DNA of 64,000 bases from JANQOH01 sp965242575. Lineage in GTDB: Bacteria; Pseudomonadota; Alphaproteobacteria; UBA7887. The translations under genes were made by a program, and so were the position numbers. The notes beneath the pieces are model-generated. The model saw nothing but the letters and a program-made list of their open reading frames with translations, ran no database searches and was not told the DNA's origin. Every line of letters begins with the position of its first letter. Positions within the stretch are counted from its first letter, which is position 1. This document shows, piece by piece, positions 35,526-43,344 of this stretch. The stretch spans positions 2,728,001 to 2,792,000 of the forward strand of contig OZ251461.1 in assembly GCA_965242575.1 (NCBI GenBank), read 5' to 3'.

Positions 35526-36728
35526 TCACGCGAACAGGCCCATCGCGCGCCGCATGAAGGCGCGTTTGAGCGCCGGCGTTCGGTTCACCGCGGCGAGGCC
35601 GGCGCGCCGCGCGCCGCGCACCACGGCGGATTCGGCGGCGAACAGCCGCGCCAGCCCGTCGGTCGCCGCGCTCATGGCGAGCGAATCGGCGCGGCGGCGG
35701 CGTTCGTAGCGCTCCAGCACATGCGCGGCGCCGGGGTCGAGGCCCAGGCGCATCGCCCGCTCCGCCTCGTCGGCGAGCGCCGCCGCGTCGCGCAGGCCCA
35801 GATTGAGGCCCTGCCCGGCGACCGGGTGGATGGCGTGCGCGGCGTCGCCGGCGAGCGCCGTCCGGGGGGCGGTCATGCGCGCCGCGCGCCGGAATTCGAC
35901 CGGAAAGCTCCAGCGCGGCCCGGCGAGTTCGAGGCGGCCGAGATAATCGGTGAAGCGGCGGCGCAGTTCGGCGAGGAATTCGGCGTCGCCGAGCGCCGCG
36001 AACGCGCCGGCCGCCGCCGCGCGCTCGGTCCACACCAGCGACGACCGGCCGCCGCGCAGCGGCAGGATCGCGAACGGCCCGCCGGGCAGGAACCGCTCCT
36101 GCGCGACTCCTTCGTGCGGGCGTTCGTGCGCGACGGTGCAGACGATGGCGGTCCGCCCGTAGCGCCGCCGGTGCAGGGCGATCCCGGCGCGGGCGCGGAT
36201 TTCGGAGTTCCGCCCGTCGGCGCCGGCGAGCAGGAGCGCCGCGATCTCCCCGCCGTCGTCGAGCCGCGCCCGGACCGGCGCCGCCGGCGCGCGCGCCAGC
36301 GCCGCGAAGCGCCGGGGCGCATGGAGGGACACGCCCGGCAGGGCGCGCGCGCGGTCGTGCAGCGCGCGGCGGAGCAGGCGGTTCTCCACCATGTAGCCGA
36401 GCGGCCCGGCGCCCAGTTCGGCGTGGTCGAAATGGAGGAACGCCGGCGAATCGCCGTCGGTGACGCGGATCTCGAGGATCGGCTCCGCATCCGCCGCCAG
36501 CGCCGCCCATACGCCGGCGCGTTCGAGGATGCGAACCGACCCGGCGGCGATGGCCGAGGCGCGCCCGTCGAACCCGGCGGCGAGTCCCGCCTCCGGATCC
36601 CGCGCGTCGACGACCGCGGCGGCGCGCCCGGACTGCGCGAGCAGGCAGGCCAGCGTGAGGCCGACGAGGCCGCCGCCGGCGACGAGCGCGTCGGCGCGGA
36701 CGTCCGCGCCGCGGCGCCCCGCCGTCAT
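35526..36728 (-). CDS. UbiH/VisC-family FAD-dependent aromatic monooxygenase
   Basis: 400 residues. The dinucleotide motif GGGLVGLTLACLLAQSG is near residue 18. The DG motif LLAGADGRNSEIRARAGI is near residue 170. The GD motif with ribityl-binding Asp, ALAGDAAHAIHPVAGQGLNLG, is near residue 285. This is the ubiquinone-biosynthesis hydroxylase type (UbiH/UbiF/UbiI/UbiL), which hydroxylates the quinone ring; which position cannot be told. The first ~70 codons are duplicated at 41686-41895 beyond the DUF262 cassette, with nearly identical DNA. 25 nt downstream of the LLM gene on the same strand. Confidence 0.9.
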   Translation of the reverse strand: MTAGRRGADVRADALVAGGGLVGLTLACLLAQSGRAAAVVDARDPEAGLAAGFDGRASAIAAGSVRILERAGVWAALAADAEPILEIRVTDGDSPAFLHFDHAELGAGPLGYMVENRLLRRALHDRARALPGVSLHAPRRFAALARAPAAPVRARLDDGGEIAALLLAGADGRNSEIRARAGIALHRRRYGRTAIVCTVAHERPHEGVAQERFLPGGPFAILPLRGGRSSLVWTERAAAAGAFAALGDAEFLAELRRRFTDYLGRLELAGPRWSFPVEFRRAARMTAPRTALAGDAAHAIHPVAGQGLNLGLRDAAALADEAERAMRLGLDPGAAHVLERYERRRRADSLAMSAATDGLARLFAAESAVVRGARRAGLAAVNRTPALKRAFMRRAMGLFA

Positions 36729-36753
36729 TTCCGTCGTCCGGCGGCCGCGCCCG

Positions 36754-37689
36754 TCAGGCGGCGGCGCGGCTCAGCGCGGCGACGGTGGGCAGCGCCTCGT
36801 CGATCAGCCGCCGCGTCTGCGCCTCCATGTCGGAATCGTCCGCGCCGATGGGGCGCAGGATGAACTTCGACGCCCCGGCGGCGACGTAGGCCTCGATCCG
36901 CCGCAGGATGTCCGCCGTCCCGCCGCAGACGATGGCGCGCTTCGGGTCGCGCCCCAGGCGCTCGCGGACCGCCCGCGCGCTCCGCTCCACCGGCGCGTCG
37001 TCCCACGACCCGTAGCGGAAGGCGAAGGCGGCGCCGTAATGGTCGTTGGGGATGCGCCGCCCCGCCGCCTGCGCCGCGTCCTTGATCGCGGCGATGACCT
37101 CCGCCGTCTCGTCCGGGGTTTCGAACGCGCCTTGCCAGCCGGTGCCGAACCGCGCCGTCCGCCGGACCGCCGCGGCGCTGGAGCCGCCGAGCCACAGCGG
37201 CATGGCCTTCTGGACCGGGCGGGGCGAGATCGACGCGCCCTCGTAGCGGTAGAACTCGCCGGCGAAATCCACCGGCTCCCCGGTCCACAGGCGCGAGATA
37301 ATCTCCAGCCCCTCGTCGGAGCGCTTCCCGCGCGCCCGCGTCGGGCGGCCCGTCGCCCTCCAGTCCGGCGCGCGCGCGGTTCCGAGCCCGAACGCCGGCA
37401 GCATCCGCCCGCCGCTCAGCACGTCGATGGTGGCGCATTGCTTGGCGAGCAGCAGCGGGTCGCGCAGGCCGAGCGAGGCGACGTTCATGCCGAACTTCAT
37501 CCGCTTCGTCGCCCCGGCGAGCGCCGCCAGCGCCGTCATGCATTCGAGGACCGGATGGCGCGAGACCAGGCGGTCGGTCTGCCACAGCGAATCCACCCCG
37601 CCGTCCTCGCACTGCGCCACCCACCGCCAATAGGCCGACGCGCCCGAAAACGGGAACTCCGCCAGACCCAGCCCGATCGCTATCGTCAC
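36754..37689 (-). CDS. Luciferase-like (LLM) flavin-dependent oxidoreductase
   Basis: 311 residues from GTG 37689, which has GGGGGAGG a few nt upstream; an ATG 103 codons further up lacks conservation. The TIM-barrel LLM pattern is seen in GLGLAEFPFSGA, DSLWQTDRLVSRHPVLECMT, FGMNVASLGLRDPLLLAKQ, GRMLPAFGLGTAR, SDEGLEIISRLWTGEPVDF and LGGSSAAAVRRTARFGTGW. Such proteins use FMN or F420. The cofactor and substrate are not determinable here. Divergent from the DUF262 operon. Confidence 0.87.
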   Translation of the reverse strand: MTIAIGLGLAEFPFSGASAYWRWVAQCEDGGVDSLWQTDRLVSRHPVLECMTALAALAGATKRMKFGMNVASLGLRDPLLLAKQCATIDVLSGGRMLPAFGLGTARAPDWRATGRPTRARGKRSDEGLEIISRLWTGEPVDFAGEFYRYEGASISPRPVQKAMPLWLGGSSAAAVRRTARFGTGWQGAFETPDETAEVIAAIKDAAQAAGRRIPNDHYGAAFAFRYGSWDDAPVERSARAVRERLGRDPKRAIVCGGTADILRRIEAYVAAGASKFILRPIGADDSDMEAQTRRLIDEALPTVAALSRAAA

Positions 37690-37782
37690 CCGCGCCTCCC
37701 CCGCTCCGTCCCCATCGCCCGACCATAGCGCGCCCGCGCCGGCCGGCCACGGATTTCCGCGCCGCGCCGGCGATCCGGCGGC

Positions 37783-37811
37783 CGGCGCCCGCGCCCGCGC
37801 CCGCGCCCGCG
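37783..37811. repeat. Short GCGCCC microsatellite
   Basis: About four to five tandem copies of the hexamer CGCCCG within the 247-bp space between the LLM gene and the DUF262 gene. It may mark the insertion junction, since low-GC DNA begins about 400 bp further right. Confidence 0.6.
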
Positions 37812-37870
37812 AGCAGCGCACGATAGCCGGGACGCTCCCCGGGGCCGCCTCTCCTCGGCGTATCGCCGCC

Positions 37871-37899
37871 TTGACACGCCGGTCCCGGGGGTCTACGGA
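37871..37899 (+). promoter_or_regulatory. Candidate promoter of the DUF262-ATPase cassette
   Basis: TTGACA (37871-37876), a 17-bp spacer and TACGGA (37894-37899). Perfect -35, moderate -10. It precedes the chosen DUF262 start by about 38 nt and reads into the three-gene cassette. Confidence 0.5.
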
Positions 37900-37936
37900 G
37901 GAGCGAATCGGGCGCGACGCCACGGCGGGGCGGAGA

Positions 37937-39295
37937 ATGTCGGCAGGCAGGAAGATCGGTATCGGCGAAGCGGCGATGGCGGCCATTCGCGCCGGCATGA
38001 CGAATGCCCAGGCTTTGTCCGCCGTCAGGGCCGAGTTCCCTGGCGCCCAGACGACGCTTCAGAGCATAAACTCGTATCGAAGCAAATTGCGTAGCGCCGG
38101 GGAGGACGTCCCTTTGAATAGCGAAATTGAAGGCGCTCGATTCGACGGGGCAGAATCGGAAGGCGGCGCGAGTCCGGAAAAGCGGCGCGGCGAATCTCCG
38201 GGGGCGCCCGATTCGGGCCGGGTGAAAAACGGCGAAGAGCCCGAGGGGCTGGACTCGGAAAAGCAGTCATGGGGCGACTATCCCCTCAACGATGTTTTGA
38301 TTCGGGACGATACGAGATCGATTTACGAGACGCTCCGGCGCATCAAACAGGGGAATGTGATAATGAGCCCGGATTTTCAGCGGGATTTCATATGGCCTAA
38401 TGACAAGCAAAGCAAGTTGATAGAATCCGTCATGATGAGAATTCCTCTGCCGGTATTCTATATGGCGGAAAATGACGAAGGAAAGATGATCGTCGTCGAT
38501 GGATTGCAGCGTCTTTCCACATTCCAGCGGTTTGCGGATGACAATCTGCCGCTGTCGCTTAGCGACCGGGAAGATCTTCACAGGAAGAAATTTTCCGATC
38601 TGCCGCCCAAATTCCAAAACCGCTTCGAAGACTTCAAACTCGTGTTTTACCTTATCGACTCCAAAGTCCCGGAGCGAGCGCGGCTGGATATTTTCGAAAG
38701 AGTCAACGGAGGCGTTCCTCTTACGAGGCAGCAAATGCGCAATTGTCTGTTCATGGGAAGCGCCACGAAATTTATGAAAGAAGAATCTCAAACGGAGGTA
38801 TTCGGCCAAGCGACGGGAGGCAGCTTGAACAGAAAGACGATGCGCGACAGGGAATTCGTGAATCGGTTTTGCGCTTTCCAGATGCTGGGATACGAATCCT
38901 ACAACGGCGATATGGACGATTTCCTTGCTCGATGCCTGCAAGAAATGAACGGAATGAGCGAGTCGACGTTGTCCGATCTGTCCGAACGGTTTCGGCGAGG
39001 TCTCGCCAACAACCTTCACCTGTTTGGGCGCCACGCATTCAGGAAGCACGCCCCCGAACAGAACTGGCGCTCCGTCATCAATGCGTCGCTATGGGACGTG
39101 ATGTCCACCGGTTTGTCCGGCTGTGACGAATCCCGCGTAGAAAAGATGGCGGCTCCTTTGCGGCGGGAGATCTACGGGATTTTGGAGGACGAGGAGTTTA
39201 TAAACGCGATTACCTATAGCACGAACAGCACCGTGAAAGTGCAACGGCGATTCGACATGACGCGGGAAATTTTTGCGGAGGTTTTGGGATGTTGA
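37937..39295 (+). CDS. DUF262 (ParB/Srx-like) protein, first gene of putative defence cassette
   Basis: 452 residues from ATG 37937 (GGAG just before). Residues 10-50 form a small helical, possibly DNA-binding segment (AIRAGMTNAQALSAVRAEFP), then a Pro/Glu/Gly-rich linker to about 115. The DUF262 domain follows: MSPDFQRDFIWPNDKQSKLI, MMRIPLPVFYM and the catalytic-type motif VVDGLQRLSTFQRF (DGxQRL class), then FERVNGGVPLTRQQMRNCLF. In characterised relatives (GmrSD, BrxU, SspE) this domain binds or hydrolyses nucleotides to control DNA cleavage. Codon use is less GC-rich than in neighbouring genes from about 38250. Its stop overlaps the ATPase start by 7 nt, so the genes are coupled. Confidence 0.9.
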   Translation: MSAGRKIGIGEAAMAAIRAGMTNAQALSAVRAEFPGAQTTLQSINSYRSKLRSAGEDVPLNSEIEGARFDGAESEGGASPEKRRGESPGAPDSGRVKNGEEPEGLDSEKQSWGDYPLNDVLIRDDTRSIYETLRRIKQGNVIMSPDFQRDFIWPNDKQSKLIESVMMRIPLPVFYMAENDEGKMIVVDGLQRLSTFQRFADDNLPLSLSDREDLHRKKFSDLPPKFQNRFEDFKLVFYLIDSKVPERARLDIFERVNGGVPLTRQQMRNCLFMGSATKFMKEESQTEVFGQATGGSLNRKTMRDREFVNRFCAFQMLGYESYNGDMDDFLARCLQEMNGMSESTLSDLSERFRRGLANNLHLFGRHAFRKHAPEQNWRSVINASLWDVMSTGLSGCDESRVEKMAAPLRREIYGILEDEEFINAITYSTNSTVKVQRRFDMTREIFAEVLGC

Positions 39296-40458
39296 CGCAA
39301 ATCGACTTTTATCAATTCAAGTGCTTTCGCAAGCTTGATTTGCCGCTTGCGGGGCTGACTCTGCTTTCCGGGCTTAACGCGTCCGGAAAATCGTCGATTT
39401 TGCAGGCGTTGGCGCTATTGCACCAGACGATGCGCGAGCATGAATGGTCGTCGCGCCTGATGCTCAATGGCGCCGCCATTCGGCTCGGCGCCGCCGCCGA
39501 CGTTATCGACAAGCTGCACGGTCGCCGCCGGTGCGGGATCGGACTGCACGATGACGAGAGGCGCCGGCTCCGGTGGGAGTTCGAAGGCGAACCCGAGGAG
39601 ATGTCGCTGGCCGTGCGGCGGGCTCGGGGAGAAACCGGCTCCGGCAACGACTGGGACGTCGACGGATCGCAGCCATTGCAATACCTGATTCCGCGCGAAT
39701 CGCTGGATGACGTAACGAAACCGCTGGCGGACCGCATACGCGGCCTCGCCTATCTGACGGCCGAACGGCTGGGTCCGCGCGAAACCTATACGCTCGACGA
39801 TCCGCAATTGACTCCCGTGGTCGGACCGAGAGGCGAGCATTGCGTCAGTATTCTGCATTCCGGACGCGATACCCGCGTCCTTGACGGGCTCGCGATTTCG
39901 GGGGCTCCGCCCACGCGGCTGCGGCAGATAGAGGCGCATATGCGCCGGTTTTTTCCCGGTTGCGAATTGGCGGTTTCGGAGGTTCCGCGGGCCAGCGCCG
40001 TGACGCTGGGCCTTCGGACGTCGAGCGACACGAGTTTCCATCGCCCGATTCATACCGGTTTCGGGTTGACGCAGATCCTTCCTATCGTGACGGCCGCCTT
40101 GTCCATGGGTCGCGCGGGACTGCTGTTGATCGAGAACCCGGAAGTCCACTTGCATCCGGCGGGGCAAGCGGAGATGGGTGAATTTCTGGCGGAGGTCGCG
40201 TCCGCCGGCGTGCAGGCGATTGTCGAGACGCATAGCGATCATGTGTTGAACGGTGTTCGGCGGGCCGTCAAGGAACGGAAAATACCCGCCGATAACGTCG
40301 CTTTGCATTTCTTCCGCCCGCGAGGAGACGACGATGAAGAAGGTCTTCCGCAGGTGGAAAGCCCCTCTCTGGATAGCCGAGGGAACATAGACAACTGGCC
40401 GGAGGGGTTCTTCGATCAATTCGACAAGGATATGAACTATTTTGCCGGATGGAGTTAG
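39289..40458 (+). CDS. AAA/ABC-type ATPase with DUF3696 C-terminus
   Basis: 389 residues. OLD/AAA_15-like ATPase: Walker A GLNASGKSSILQAL near residue 27, a signature-like segment HTGFGLTQILPIVTAAL near 250, Walker B LLLIENPEVHLHPAGQ near 280 and the H-switch VETHSDHVLNGVRRA. The C-terminal WPEGFFDQFDKDMNYFAGW is typical of DUF3696. No nuclease domain (TOPRIM) is fused. It overlaps the DUF262 stop by 7 nt. Such ATPases act as sensors or regulators in many anti-phage systems. In this cassette it presumably partners DUF262 and the third protein. Confidence 0.92.
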   Translation: MLTQIDFYQFKCFRKLDLPLAGLTLLSGLNASGKSSILQALALLHQTMREHEWSSRLMLNGAAIRLGAAADVIDKLHGRRRCGIGLHDDERRRLRWEFEGEPEEMSLAVRRARGETGSGNDWDVDGSQPLQYLIPRESLDDVTKPLADRIRGLAYLTAERLGPRETYTLDDPQLTPVVGPRGEHCVSILHSGRDTRVLDGLAISGAPPTRLRQIEAHMRRFFPGCELAVSEVPRASAVTLGLRTSSDTSFHRPIHTGFGLTQILPIVTAALSMGRAGLLLIENPEVHLHPAGQAEMGEFLAEVASAGVQAIVETHSDHVLNGVRRAVKERKIPADNVALHFFRPRGDDDEEGLPQVESPSLDSRGNIDNWPEGFFDQFDKDMNYFAGWS

Positions 40459-40460
40459 TT

Positions 40461-41426
40461 ATGGAAATTTTCCTTAACGATTGTTCTCTTCACGAACAAT
40501 TTTCCGATATGCCGTCTTTTCGCGCCGCCATCGTCCGTTTGATGGGAGTGCGGGAAATCGCCGGACGGTTCGGCAGAGAGATTCACTGTCACCGGACGTT
40601 TGCGGAGAGAAAACCGATTCGAAATACGCCGTTACCGAAGGCGTTGAATCGACTCACCCGAGACCAGGAGCGTGCGGTGATGTCCTGGATCGCGCGCGGT
40701 GGGCCGTTCTGGGACGATCATCGTCAGCATGACGGCGGCGACTGGTTGGAGCGCCGCGGCGAGGTCGTCACGGATTCCGCCGTCGGCGAAGCTGCATACC
40801 GGAATCTGCATGGCGCCGAGTGCGGCCTGGTTAGCGTGGCGCCGTCCGATTGGGAATGTTCTCCTATCGACGTCGTCTGGCGACGATCGGACGAAGGACT
40901 CGATGACCGGGCCGTGCGCGTTTTGAATTGGTGGAACGCCGATGCCCTGGAGACGTTTCTTCAGAAAGCCGCGCCGCCAATTCGCTCGTGGCGGGAGTTG
41001 AGGCGCGTTTCGATCGACAGATTCGCGGCGCTGGTATTTTCCGATGATTGTTTCGAGCCGCTATATTCCACGCCGTTTGCTGTGGGCGCCGCAAATCGAT
41101 TCCTCGAGTTACTGGCTATTCTCGATCAACTGGCGCGTTGTCACGATAAGAGGGGCGTTCGTACGGAGGAAGGCCACCAAATATACCGCACCCATTTCAC
41201 AGGGGATCGGGCAAGGTTTTCCGATTCTTCGGATACGGAGAAACGTGATTTTGAAAACAAGATGACGTTTCGTCATCCACGCGATTCGGGAAGTTCGCTA
41301 TTTTGCACGTGGCATGGCAAACTTAGCAGTGGAAACCTACCGCTGCGATTGCACTTTTCGTGGCCCGTACCGGCCGGCGACCCGGTTTATGTGGTATATG
41401 CCGGTCTCAAGATCACAAGACGGTGA
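40461..41426 (+). CDS. Unknown protein, third gene of the DUF262-DUF3696 cassette
   Basis: 321 residues from ATG 40461 (GGAG 6 nt upstream); a second ATG at 40449 would overlap the ATPase gene. I do not recognise any domain. Features: FLNDCSLHEQF at the start, FGREIHCHRTF, GGPFWDDHRQHDGGDWLERR (acidic/His-rich, near residue 90), NWWNADALETFLQKA near 155, and a C-terminal HFSWPVPAGDPVYVVYAGLK. No signal peptide or membrane helix. Position as last gene of an overlapping operon with an ATPase and DUF262 suggests an effector or specificity subunit. Base composition matches the ATPase gene and not the chromosome. Confidence 0.75.
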   Translation: MEIFLNDCSLHEQFSDMPSFRAAIVRLMGVREIAGRFGREIHCHRTFAERKPIRNTPLPKALNRLTRDQERAVMSWIARGGPFWDDHRQHDGGDWLERRGEVVTDSAVGEAAYRNLHGAECGLVSVAPSDWECSPIDVVWRRSDEGLDDRAVRVLNWWNADALETFLQKAAPPIRSWRELRRVSIDRFAALVFSDDCFEPLYSTPFAVGAANRFLELLAILDQLARCHDKRGVRTEEGHQIYRTHFTGDRARFSDSSDTEKRDFENKMTFRHPRDSGSSLFCTWHGKLSSGNLPLRLHFSWPVPAGDPVYVVYAGLKITRR

Positions 41427-41583
41427 GTTTGGACGTTACGGCCAATCGGATTTGTAGATTTTCCTCGTATCGAGCCCCTGCAAGCCGGTTCCTGCCGCCA
41501 TCCGGTCGGAGGATGCGGCGAGCGCGGTAGGCGAGCCCGGTCGAGCGGCGGTCGTCGACGCCTATGGCGAGGATGGGGTTGAA

Positions 41584-41895
41584 TCAGGTGTATTTCCCGG
41601 ACGCGGTATCGGAGGTCGGCGCGATGCAGGAGTAGTATTCCGACGGGCCCGCCGCCAGCCGCGCCTCGGCGTCGCCGAGTGCCGCCCACGCGCCGGCGCG
41701 TTCGAGGATGTTGACCGACCCGGCGGCGATGGCCGAGGCGCGTCCGTCGAACCCGGCGTCGAGTCCCGCCTCCGGCTCCCGCGCGTCGACGACCGCGGCG
41801 GCGCGCCCGGACTGCGCGAGCAGGCAGGCCAGCGTGAGGCCGACGAGGCCGCCGCCGGCTATGAGCACGTCCGCATGGCCTTCCGCGCGCGACAC
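41584..41895 (-). pseudogene. Duplicated 5' fragment of the UbiH-family monooxygenase gene
   Basis: Reads VLIAGGGLVGLTLACLLAQS, AAAVVDAREPEAGLDAGFDG and GSVNILERAGAWAAL, then departs into unrelated residues and stops at 41584. The DNA at about 41686-41872 is almost identical to 36510-36690, so the duplication is recent. Only the first ~75 codons are present, without the FAD GD motif. 41427-41583 holds nothing else recognisable. Confidence 0.85.
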
Positions 41896-41955
41896 CCCGC
41901 CACCATCCCCGGCGCGCCGGGCCGTGTAAAGGCCCGCCCGCCGGCGGCGGCGCTT

Positions 41956-43317
41956 CTACGCGGCGAGTTCCGCCAGATGCGCCTCGACGAAATCGGTGGC
42001 GACGCCGCCGGCCCGGAAGTCCGGGTGGGCCACGACCCGCCGGAGGAATTCCAGGTTCGTGGAGAGGCCCTCGATGCGGGTTTCGGCGAGCGCGGCGGCC
42101 ATCCGCGCCAGCGCCGCGCCGCGCGAGTCGCCGCGCGCCGCGACCTTGGCGATCAACGGGTCGTAATGCGGCGTGACCGCGCCGCCCTCGCGCACGCCGC
42201 TGTCGATGCGCAGATCGGGGCCGGCCGGCGGCCAGCGCAGCGCCGTTATCCGCCCCGGCGCCGGCAGGAACCGCCGCTCCGGGCGTTCGGCGTAGATCCG
42301 GCACTCCACCGCATGGCCCGAGGCGGCGGCGCCGCCGCGCCGGAAGTCCTCCATCGTATCGCCGCGCGCGAGCCGCAGCTGGCCCGCCACCAGGTCGACT
42401 CCGGTCAGCATTTCCGTGACCGGATGCTCCACCTGGATGCGGGTGTTCATCTCGAGGAAGAAGAACTCGCCGTCGGGCCCGGCGACGAATTCCACCGTGC
42501 CCGCGCCGCGGTAGCGGACGGCGCGGGCGAGCGCCAGCGCCGCCTCCGCCATCGCGCGCCGGACTCCGGGCGCCAGGCCCGGCGCCGGCGCCTCCTCGAC
42601 CACCTTCTGGAAGCGCCGCTGCACCGAGCAGTCGCGCTCGAAAAAATGCGCGGCGCCGCCGTCGCCGAACCCGAAGACCTGGACCTCCAGATGCCGCGCC
42701 GGGGCGACGAGGCGCTCCAGGTAGATCCCGCCATCGCCGAACGCGCGCTCGGCCATCGTCCGCGCGGCGGCGGCGGCGCGCTCCAGCTCCGCCGCGCCAT
42801 CGGCGCGGCGCATGCCGATGCCGCCGCCGCCCGCCGCCGCCTTGACCAGCAGGGGGTAGCCGACCCGCGCGCCGGCGGCGGCGAGCTCCGCCGCGCCGCC
42901 GGGCGGGAGCCGCCCGCTGCCCGGCGGGACCGGGACTCCGGCGGCCGCGGCCAGCCGGCGCGCGCGATCCTTGTCGCCCATGTCGGAGATCGTCTCCGGC
43001 GCCGGGCCGACCCAGGCGAGGCCGGCCTCCTCCACCCGCCGCGCGAACTCCGCGCTCTCGGCGAGGAAGCCGTAGCCGGGATGCACCGCCCCGGCGCCCG
43101 ACCGTTCGGCCGCCGCCAGCAGCGCGCCGATGTCGAGGTAGCTCGCGCGCGGGTCGGCCGGGCCGATGGCCTCGGCGGCGTCGGCCAGCGCCGCGTGCGG
43201 CGCGTCCGCATCCGCCTCGGAATACACGGCGACGCTGCGCAGGCCGAGCGCGCGGCAGGCGCGGACGACGCGGCAGGCGATCTCGCCCCGGTTGGCGATG
43301 AGGACGCCGTCGAACAC
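41956..43317 (-). CDS. Biotin carboxylase subunit (acyl-CoA carboxylase type), without BCCP domain
   Basis: 453 residues. The ATP-grasp biotin carboxylase has VLIANRGEIACRVVRACRAL, HPGYGFLAESAEFARRVEEA, the Gly-rich ATP loop KAAAGGGGIGMRRAD, CSVQRRFQKVVEEAPAP and the catalytic EMNTRIQVEHPVTEM. It carboxylates biotin with bicarbonate and ATP. Sequence style is nearer to propionyl/methylcrotonyl-CoA carboxylase alpha subunits, but it ends at the length of a free AccC, with no biotinyl domain. No biotin carrier or carboxyltransferase gene is adjacent. It lies 27 nt after surA, where related genomes usually have pdxA. Confidence 0.9.
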   Translation of the reverse strand: MFDGVLIANRGEIACRVVRACRALGLRSVAVYSEADADAPHAALADAAEAIGPADPRASYLDIGALLAAAERSGAGAVHPGYGFLAESAEFARRVEEAGLAWVGPAPETISDMGDKDRARRLAAAAGVPVPPGSGRLPPGGAAELAAAGARVGYPLLVKAAAGGGGIGMRRADGAAELERAAAAARTMAERAFGDGGIYLERLVAPARHLEVQVFGFGDGGAAHFFERDCSVQRRFQKVVEEAPAPGLAPGVRRAMAEAALALARAVRYRGAGTVEFVAGPDGEFFFLEMNTRIQVEHPVTEMLTGVDLVAGQLRLARGDTMEDFRRGGAAASGHAVECRIYAERPERRFLPAPGRITALRWPPAGPDLRIDSGVREGGAVTPHYDPLIAKVAARGDSRGAALARMAAALAETRIEGLSTNLEFLRRVVAHPDFRAGGVATDFVEAHLAELAA

Positions 43318-43344
43318 GGGAGGAGCGCCGCGCCCGGCGCCCGG

